Of a DNA stretch of 47,915 nt, positions 42,062-47,915 are shown piece by piece; the first letter of the stretch is position 1, and each line of letters begins with the position of its first letter. Under the pieces are notes generated by a model that was not told where the DNA came from, did no database searches, and worked only from the letters and a program-made list of their open reading frames with translations. The stretch is from Bacteriovorax sp. (GTDB lineage: Bacteria > Bdellovibrionota > Bacteriovoracia > Bacteriovoracales > Bacteriovoracaceae): assembly GCA_028710485.1 (NCBI GenBank), contig JAQTTZ010000021.1, positions 1 to 47,915 on the forward strand. The letters run 5' to 3'. A program made the position numbers and the translations under genes.

Positions 42062-42802
42062 TTACAGCTTAAGAAATTTCCTCAAGTCTTCAACTTGATT
42101 GGTAATGATTCCATCAACATTTAGCGAACAAAGTTTTTCAAAGCTCTTGATAGTATTGGCAGTAAAAGGATAAACTTTTAAACCTGCTCTATGCATTTGT
42201 TGAATATTACCTTGATTTAATTTTATATGATTTTTGTGATAGGAGTAGGCTGAAATCTCACGGACCAATTCGATCAAAAAGTGTTTTTCTGGATTATTAT
42301 CAAGTATTCCAAGTCGAATAGTGGAATCCTGCTTTCTGAGTGTGCGAAGTATTTGTTCATTGAAGCTGGAAATGATAATCAAATCGCGATATCCCAATTC
42401 CTCTATTAACGATAAAATATTTTCTGCCATTATTTGATAATGGGCAGAAGTCTTTAAAGTTTCATGCTTTAATTCCACATTTATCGTCACTCGTTTATCA
42501 ACTTTTATTAAAACTTCTTTTAATGACGGCATTAACTGGTTAGAAAATTCTTTTCCAAACCATGAACCACAGTCAAGTTTTTGCAAGTCTGATAATGAAT
42601 GAGAGTCGATGGCTCCACGGCCATTGGAGGTCCTTCCTAAGATATAGTCATGAGCAACAATCAATTGAGAATCTTCAGTAAGATGGACGTCCAATTCAAT
42701 CATGTCACATTTACATTCAATTGCGCGCTCAAAAGCAATGAGTGTATTTTCTGGATACTTGGCGGAGTAACCGCGGTGGGCGATGATTAATGGCCTATTC
42801 AT
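42062..42802 (-). CDS. ugpQ: Glycerophosphodiester phosphodiesterase
   Basis: 246 residues with the GDPD core: IAHRGYSAKYPENTLIAFER at 8-27, IELDVHLTEDSQLIVAHD near 36-53 (Glu, Asp and His ligands), and the later PFTANTIKSFEKLCSLNVDGIITN. It hydrolyses glycerophosphodiesters to glycerol-3-phosphate and an alcohol. No signal peptide, so cytoplasmic. Its start overlaps the end of the upstream membrane protein gene by 4 bases, so they are coupled. Confidence 0.92.
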   Translation of the reverse strand: MNRPLIIAHRGYSAKYPENTLIAFERAIECKCDMIELDVHLTEDSQLIVAHDYILGRTSNGRGAIDSHSLSDLQKLDCGSWFGKEFSNQLMPSLKEVLIKVDKRVTINVELKHETLKTSAHYQIMAENILSLIEELGYRDLIIISSFNEQILRTLRKQDSTIRLGILDNNPEKHFLIELVREISAYSYHKNHIKLNQGNIQQMHRAGLKVYPFTANTIKSFEKLCSLNVDGIITNQVEDLRKFLKL

Positions 42803-43677
42803 AAACTTCCAATTAATTGCTTGGAGCTAAAGGCCAGCATTAAGTACCATCCAATTACTGGTGCTGCCCCAGCCCCCAGTAAAGGGACAGGGTAGTGGCC
42901 GAATTCAGTGACGACGAAAGTGCTAAGGAGATAAACAATGAAGGCCATAGTTAAAGCCTGACCTTGGTTATTTTCCTTATTGCTTCGCAATTTGGTGCTG
43001 ATATAGACGAAAGGATAAAAACTAAAAACCGCAGTCACCAATATTGCAAAGTATCCGATGGGACCGAAGCTTCTGATCATATATAAAATTTCTTCGACAT
43101 ATTCAACTGGCTCAAGTAGATCGACTCTAAGCCATGACATGCCAAAAATAATGGCAGCAGTGAAGAATACTCCCAAAAAAAGAGGAAGGTTTGATTTGTT
43201 AATGGCAAAAAGAATGAGGGCCGCAAGGACAAATGATGTGACTTGGCCTGCGTCGGGTTGATAGGTGAGGCTTAAGGCAGTTACCCAAAAAAGTATGATG
43301 GCATAGAGGAAATATTTTGATTGTAGAAAATAATTTAAGCCAAAAAGAATAATGGGGAGGACAATCATCGAAATATTGATATTGAGTGAAGAGATAGAGA
43401 TCCAGCGATGAACGTTAATCTGGCCAGGAAAGATAAAGCTCGATAACAGCAAGAGAATAGATACAATGGTCATCACTTTTATCTGCATGAAATTAACTTC
43501 GTGCCATTTAAACATTATAGACAAAGAGACCAAAATACCCAAGATGATGGCCACTAAATTGGGATAGAAGAGACTGATTGGCATGGCATAACTTTTAACA
43601 GTCATCATACCTGTCATTGTCCCAATGATAGGTCCTAGAAAATAAAAAATAGAAATGGAATTTTTTTTAAGCATCAT
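42799..43677 (-). CDS. Polytopic membrane protein, possibly a short SEDS-like protein
   Basis: About 292 residues from the ATG at 43677, preceded by GAG-rich AGCGAGATGTTTA; longer upstream starts lack a site. Eight to nine membrane segments. INVHRWISISSLNINISMIV and LTYQPDAGQVTSF recall the RWI and QPDLG stretches of FtsW/RodA glycosyltransferases, and VPLLGAGAAPVIGWYL the C-terminal part. It is shorter than FtsW (~400) and the resemblance is weak, so I call it only tentatively. Coupled to the GDPD gene. Confidence 0.55.
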   Translation of the reverse strand: MMLKKNSISIFYFLGPIIGTMTGMMTVKSYAMPISLFYPNLVAIILGILVSLSIMFKWHEVNFMQIKVMTIVSILLLLSSFIFPGQINVHRWISISSLNINISMIVLPIILFGLNYFLQSKYFLYAIILFWVTALSLTYQPDAGQVTSFVLAALILFAINKSNLPLFLGVFFTAAIIFGMSWLRVDLLEPVEYVEEILYMIRSFGPIGYFAILVTAVFSFYPFVYISTKLRSNKENNQGQALTMAFIVYLLSTFVVTEFGHYPVPLLGAGAAPVIGWYLMLAFSSKQLIGSL

Positions 43678-44115
43678 TAAACATCTCGCTCTTGAATTGA
43701 ATATATAGCTAATTTCTATAGATGAATTATCCCACCAATGATTAGGAACTTCCATGAAAAAATAATTAGTCTTTCATTAGTCCTTTTTCTTGCCTTGATC
43801 CTGAAAGAATACATTTATGACGCTAGTTGTGGATAACAAGTTTTGTGTTTAATCGTTACTTTTAATTTATCACTTACACTTTGTTTAATTTTCTTCATTT
43901 CTATGTGTTTGATACTAATTTCTCCAATGAAAATAGGCTTAATATATTTTTTAAATTCGCAACTAAACCTATTACATTTTTAATTGTTTTTACTTAAAAA
44001 TGTTTTTTAATCTTTTGGGTTTCTCTCAAGTCAACTTATCTCAATTTGTTCCGATGAGTTTGTATATTTAATATTTGTAGAAATTTTTTTGCGATATTTT
44101 TAGGGAGAGTTATCC
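43678..44115. other. Intergenic region before the PAS receptor
   Basis: About 440 very AT-rich bases, T-rich on the + strand. It must hold the divergent promoters of the membrane protein gene and the PAS receptor. AGGGAGAG (44101-44108) is the ribosome site of the latter. No repeat or gene seen. Confidence 0.4.
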
Positions 44116-46338
44116 ATGGAAGCTATAAAGATCATTCACGATGATTCAAATGAATTAGAGTCTAACCCGATATACAAAGCTCTTAGTCGCTCTCAAATCA
44201 TTAGCGAATTTAACATGGATGGAACCGTTATTGGCGCCAATGAAAATTTTCTAAAAACATTTGGTTATTTATTTGAAGAGATTGTTGGAAAAAAACACCA
44301 GGTTTTAGGTGAAGAGCAATATTTATCAGATGATGATCGCAAAGAATTTTGGCAAAAATTAGCTAAAGGCGAATTTGTGGCAGGTGAATATAAAATGAAA
44401 AATAATGGAGGAAGAGATGTGTGGCTGAACGCTTCTTATAATCCAATTTTTGATCAGTATAGCAAGGTTGTCAAAATCCTGATGTTCGCTTCAGACATAA
44501 CAGCGAGTAAAGCTGAACTTCAAGTGCGAACGGCCATTATGGATGCAACTAGTATTGTGTCAGAATCAGATCTTAAGGGAAATATTCTTAGTATTAACCA
44601 AAAATTTTGTGAGGTCTCTCAATATAGTCGCGAAGAACTTATAGGTCAGCCTCATAATACGACTAGACACCCTGACATGCCAAAAGAAGTATTTAAGGAA
44701 CTTTGGGCAACTATCGGTCGAGGAAATATTTTTCGCGGAATAGTTAAGAACAAAAAAAAGGACGGCACTCCCTATTATGTCGATGCAGTCATTGCTCCTA
44801 TTATGGGAAGTAACGGTAAACCTAAAAAATATCTTGGTGTTCGATATGATATTACGGAAACTGAGATTGAACGTCATCATTCAAGAGGAGTCATCAGTGC
44901 TATCGACTCATCTTTTGCTTATATTGAATTTGATACCAATGGAAATATACTATCTGCTAATAAAAAATTCCTTGAAGCTATGGGATATAAAAATGAAGAG
45001 ATTATTGGAAAACATCATCGAATATTTGTTGATAACTCTTTTGCCAACTCAAATAGCTACACTCAATTTTGGGCGGATTTGAGAGAGGGGAAAAGTCAGG
45101 GTGATGTTTATAAAAGAATAAGTAAAGAGGGAAAAGAGATTTGGCTTCAATCGGTTTATGCTCCCGTCTTTGATGAAATGCAAAGAGTAATGAAAATTAT
45201 TAAAATTGCCACAAATGTTACGGGAGAAAAGTTAAAAGCGGATGCGATCAGTAAATCTCAAGCAGTTATTGAATTTACGCTTGATGGGACTATTCTTTGC
45301 GCCAATGAAAATTTCTTAAAAACGATTGGCTATACAATTGAAGAAATTAAAGGAAAAAGCCACCGCATACTTTGTGAAGAAAGCTATTTCAATTCGCCAG
45401 CGTATAGAGAATTTTGGAATAAGTTAGGTCGCGGTGAAGCAGAAAGCGGTCGGTATAAACAAGTTGCAAAAGATGGAAAAACTCTCTGGTTGCAGGCCAC
45501 CTACAATCCCAACTTTGATCAGTTTGGCAGGCCATGTGGTGTATCTAATTTTGGTTCAGATATATCTATTCAAGTTGAAGTTGAAGAGACTGTTACAAAA
45601 TTAGCAAATGAATTTTCCCTTAGTACTAAAGAAATTTCAGAGAAGTCGATTGGAGTTGCCCGTGGGGCCCAAGCTCTCGGTGCCACAACAGAAGAAATGA
45701 ATGCCTCGATTGAAGAATTAACGGCATCTATTAATTCAATTGCTCAGAATTCAAAAAATACTGACGTAGTCGCAAAGGCCACTCATCAAGAAGCTGAGAT
45801 CGGAGCTAGAGCGATTACCAAGGCGATTGAGGCGATGGATCTCATTAGTAAATCATCTGAAGATATTAGTGAAATTGTAAAAGTAATAAGTGAAATTGCC
45901 GGACAAACAAACCTTCTGGCCTTTAATGCGGCGATTGAAGCAGCTAGAGCTGGAGAGCACGGCTTAGGCTTTTCAGTGGTTGCTGATGAAGTGAGAAAGC
46001 TCGCCGAACGATCGTCACAAGCAACTAAAGAAATTTCCAAACTTATTAATGAGTCTGCAAAAAGAGTTGCTCAGGGAAGTGAGATCTCGAAACAGGCCGG
46101 TGTTGCTTTTGAAAAAATCGTGGACGGAGTTAATAAAACAACACAGGCCATTTCTGAAGTGTCATGTGCAGCGGAAGAACAATTAGTTGCAGCTAAAGAA
46201 ATCAGTTCCGCCATCCAGTCAGTGGCAGAAGAAACTGAAAAATCTGCTACAGCATCTGAATCAATTGCTAATGCCACAAAAGGGCTTACACAAGGTGCTG
46301 AAGACTTAAAAATAACTGTTGCTAAATTTAGGGCCTAA
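44116..46338 (+). CDS. Soluble chemoreceptor with four PAS domains
   Basis: 740 residues and no membrane segment. Four PAS domains occupy about 24-130, 138-255, 262-372 and 376-492. The second carries [16 protein letters not shown], the signature of Aer-type PAS domains that bind FAD; PAS1 and PAS4 are near-duplicates ([17 protein letters not shown] and [17 protein letters not shown]). The signalling domain fills about 500-735 with a standard tip ([20 protein letters not shown]), unlike the two receptors upstream. It probably senses redox or energy state inside the cell. CheR follows 2 bases after the stop. Confidence 0.93.
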   Translation: MEAIKIIHDDSNELESNPIYKALSRSQIISEFNMDGTVIGANENFLKTFGYLFEEIVGKKHQVLGEEQYLSDDDRKEFWQKLAKGEFVAGEYKMKNNGGRDVWLNASYNPIFDQYSKVVKILMFASDITASKAELQVRTAIMDATSIVSESDLKGNILSINQKFCEVSQYSREELIGQPHNTTRHPDMPKEVFKELWATIGRGNIFRGIVKNKKKDGTPYYVDAVIAPIMGSNGKPKKYLGVRYDITETEIERHHSRGVISAIDSSFAYIEFDTNGNILSANKKFLEAMGYKNEEIIGKHHRIFVDNSFANSNSYTQFWADLREGKSQGDVYKRISKEGKEIWLQSVYAPVFDEMQRVMKIIKIATNVTGEKLKADAISKSQAVIEFTLDGTILCANENFLKTIGYTIEEIKGKSHRILCEESYFNSPAYREFWNKLGRGEAESGRYKQVAKDGKTLWLQATYNPNFDQFGRPCGVSNFGSDISIQVEVEETVTKLANEFSLSTKEISEKSIGVARGAQALGATTEEMNASIEELTASINSIAQNSKNTDVVAKATHQEAEIGARAITKAIEAMDLISKSSEDISEIVKVISEIAGQTNLLAFNAAIEAARAGEHGLGFSVVADEVRKLAERSSQATKEISKLINESAKRVAQGSEISKQAGVAFEKIVDGVNKTTQAISEVSCAAEEQLVAAKEISSAIQSVAEETEKSATASESIANATKGLTQGAEDLKITVAKFRA

Positions 46339-46340
46339 GT

Positions 46341-47180
46341 ATGAATGGAATAGACCTTGTAGAAATGGATCAATCTTCTCTGGAAAAAGTTCTAGTCTTA
46401 GTTCATAAGTTTACTGGAATTACGATGGGGGTTGGTAAGAAAACTTTAATTCAAGGTCGCCTTCGCCCCAGAATAAGAAAGCTTGGTCTATCAAGTTATG
46501 AGCAATACCTTGATTACCTAAATACTCATAAAAATGAAATTCAGGAGTTTGTAAATTTAGTAACGACCAATGAGACTTCTTTTTTTAGAACTCAAAGGGT
46601 TTGGGATTATTTTACAAAAAATTTTCTTCCAGATTGGGCGGCAGCAAATCCTAAAAAGACATTGAAAATATGGTCAGGTGCTGCTTCCTCGGGAGAAGAG
46701 ATTTATACTATTGGAATTTGTTGTGAAGAACACAGGTCTAAAAATATTGGATTCAATTATCAAATAACCGGAACAGATATTTCTTCTGAAGTATTAACGA
46801 CTGCAGACATTGGAGAATATTCCGGGCGATCAATTGAAAATTTCAAAACAACCAAGCGTTTATTGTTTGATAAATACATGGATCCAGTAGAAACTGCTTT
46901 TCGCGTAAGGGCCGATATTAGATTAAAAATTAAATTTGGTATACATAACCTTTTTCAGATTCCTCTCGAGAGAAAAAGCTATGATATAATTTTTCTTCGA
47001 AATGTTCTGATCTATTTTGAAGCGAATGATCAGCAAAAAGTTTTGTTAAATATAAGTAAAGACTTAGTGACTAATGGCATATTAATCATTGGTGAATCTG
47101 AATCGCTAAATAGTTTAAATACCCCCTTTAAATATAAGCTTCCATTAGTTTATGAAAAAGTAGAGGAAGACTTTGGTTAG
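46341..47180 (+). CDS. cheR: Chemotaxis protein methyltransferase CheR
   Basis: 279 residues. The N-terminal helical domain (about 10-85) ends with LVTTNETSFFRTQRVWDYF, the CheR hallmark. The SAM site is IWSGAASSGEEIYTIGI, followed by TGTDISSEVLTTAD and YDIIFLRNVLIYFE. It methylates receptor glutamates. It lies 2 bases after the PAS receptor and overlaps cheD by 8 bases, one operon. Confidence 0.95.
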   Translation: MNGIDLVEMDQSSLEKVLVLVHKFTGITMGVGKKTLIQGRLRPRIRKLGLSSYEQYLDYLNTHKNEIQEFVNLVTTNETSFFRTQRVWDYFTKNFLPDWAAANPKKTLKIWSGAASSGEEIYTIGICCEEHRSKNIGFNYQITGTDISSEVLTTADIGEYSGRSIENFKTTKRLLFDKYMDPVETAFRVRADIRLKIKFGIHNLFQIPLERKSYDIIFLRNVLIYFEANDQQKVLLNISKDLVTNGILIIGESESLNSLNTPFKYKLPLVYEKVEEDFG

Positions 47181-47649
47181 TTTAAATGACGTCCACGTAA
47201 AGATTGGCGAAGTCAAAGTCGGCATACATGGCGATCTCCTAAAAACCACCCTAGGGTCATGCGTTGGCATCGCCTTTGTATGGAAAAAAAAAGATCTATA
47301 TGCTCTGGCCCATTGCTTACTGCCTGAGGCATACGAGCCAACATCTGTATTAGGGGCCAAATTTGTAAGCCAGGCCATTCCGTCCTTAATGGCGCTGTTA
47401 AAAGTAAAACCAGAAGATATAAAAGATATTGAAGTCTATATCGCTGGAGGGGCCAATATGATGTCTCAATTATCTAGAAAAAATGTAGATCATATTGGAA
47501 CTTTGAATTTAGCAGCAGCTAAAAAGTATCTCGTGTTGAATGGTTTTAAGTTTAGTGAAATAGATGTTGGTGGAGAGGAAGGACGTCAAATGTTAGTTGA
47601 TTGCAATTCGGGGCAGGTTTCGGTTTCTAGGTTTCAGAAAGCAAGATAA
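47173..47649 (+). CDS. cheD: Chemoreceptor glutamine deamidase CheD
   Basis: 158 residues. TTLGSCVGIAFVW holds the catalytic Cys and LAHCLLPEA the catalytic His; YIAGGANMMSQ is the later family motif. It deamidates receptor glutamines and can pair with CheC. The start is TTG at 47173, supported by GAGGAAG 3-4 bases upstream and by the overlap with cheR; no ATG or GTG fits. It belongs to the receptor-cheR-cheD unit. Confidence 0.92.
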   Translation: MVSLNDVHVKIGEVKVGIHGDLLKTTLGSCVGIAFVWKKKDLYALAHCLLPEAYEPTSVLGAKFVSQAIPSLMALLKVKPEDIKDIEVYIAGGANMMSQLSRKNVDHIGTLNLAAAKKYLVLNGFKFSEIDVGGEEGRQMLVDCNSGQVSVSRFQKAR

Positions 47650-47674
47650 TTCAAGCCTTTTTCATAGGAACGAA

Positions 47675-47915
47675 ATGAGTACTCAAAACGAAGAAACTAA
47701 AACGCTAAATAATAAAGCTTCTAATAAATCTAAAGATGAAATCTTCGGGTCATTTTATATCGGCACGATGGAAGTGGCCATAAATGTAAAGGCCATCCAT
47801 GAAGTCGTCAATTTGCCAGAGAAAATAATAAAAATGCCATTGGCACCAAATTTTCTTCTCGGCGTATTCAACTTGCGCGGTCTGATTATTCCAATCATAA
47901 ACCTTAAAGCTCTTT
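47675..47915 (+). CDS. cheW: CheW-family coupling protein, partial
   Basis: 80 codons before the window ends. A polar N-terminal extension of about 25 residues (MSTQNEETKTLNNKASNKSK) leads to the CheW fold: GSFYIGTMEVAINVKAIHEV, then FLLGVFNLRGLIIPIINLKA. It follows cheD by 25 bases with AGGAACGAA before the ATG. A second CheW beside the receptor operon suggests it couples the PAS receptor to CheA. C-terminus not seen. Confidence 0.9.
   Translation, partial: MSTQNEETKTLNNKASNKSKDEIFGSFYIGTMEVAINVKAIHEVVNLPEKIIKMPLAPNFLLGVFNLRGLIIPIINLKAL

Noticed and set aside
1..47915. CRISPR arrays, tRNA or rRNA genes
   Set aside because: I looked for regularly spaced repeats, cloverleaf-type sequences and rRNA signatures by eye and saw none; a tool-based scan would be needed to exclude a divergent tRNA.

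Overview
The window is AT-rich and reads like a chromosomal segment of a predatory or free-living member of the Bdellovibrionota (Bacteriovorax/Peredibacter-like). This is an inference. It rests on base composition, the many secreted and lipoprotein genes, and a large chemotaxis cluster whose receptors carry a variant signalling tip ([14 protein letters not shown]). No rRNA, tRNA or CRISPR array was seen.

Left part (1-17.5 kb) is an accessory region. It opens with a U32-family protein cut by the window edge. Next comes a metallophosphoesterase beside an AbiEi/AbiEii (type IV) toxin-antitoxin pair with its operators, then a minimal threonyl-tRNA synthetase with a possible Thr/Ile leader peptide. 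A decayed second phosphoesterase precedes a hipBA locus with three evenly spaced palindromic operators. A four-gene operon follows (winged-helix regulator, nucleotidyltransferase, P-loop kinase, GNAT). After BON lipoprotein, RecQ and SRPBCC genes come a lone HsdR N-domain nuclease, small secreted and membrane proteins, a flavin reductase and one visibly GC-richer membrane gene. A third phosphoesterase scrap and a broken HipA end this part. One long intergenic repeat occurs three times here (7.2, 9.5 and 17.2 kb), each time just after an accessory gene or its remains.

Middle part (17.5-36.9 kb) mixes housekeeping-like and decaying genes. It has a GNAT remnant running into a methyltransferase, an exonuclease, and a DUF302 plus His/Met-rich lipoprotein pair. 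It also has a secreted zinc-peptidase candidate, GNATs and a frameshifted Nudix. A short repeat family (22.3, 23.7, 24.3 kb) looks like transposon ends or a MITE. Then come a TetR gene divergent from an alpha/beta hydrolase with two palindromic operators, a di-haem cytochrome, a secreted caspase-fold candidate, and remains of an ECF sigma/NrsF/DoxX locus. PaiB, HAD, RHH, cytochrome c peroxidase, HlyD-type adaptor, lytic transglycosylase and DUF488 genes close the section.

Right part (37-47.9 kb) is chemotaxis: two membrane receptors and a CheW, an interruption by an M48 lipoprotein, a GDPD and a membrane protein, then a soluble four-PAS receptor, CheR, CheD and a second CheW cut by the window edge.

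The main themes are toxin-antitoxin-type modules with visible operator architecture, repeated gain and decay of the same small genes, and a mostly complete receptor/adaptation unit.
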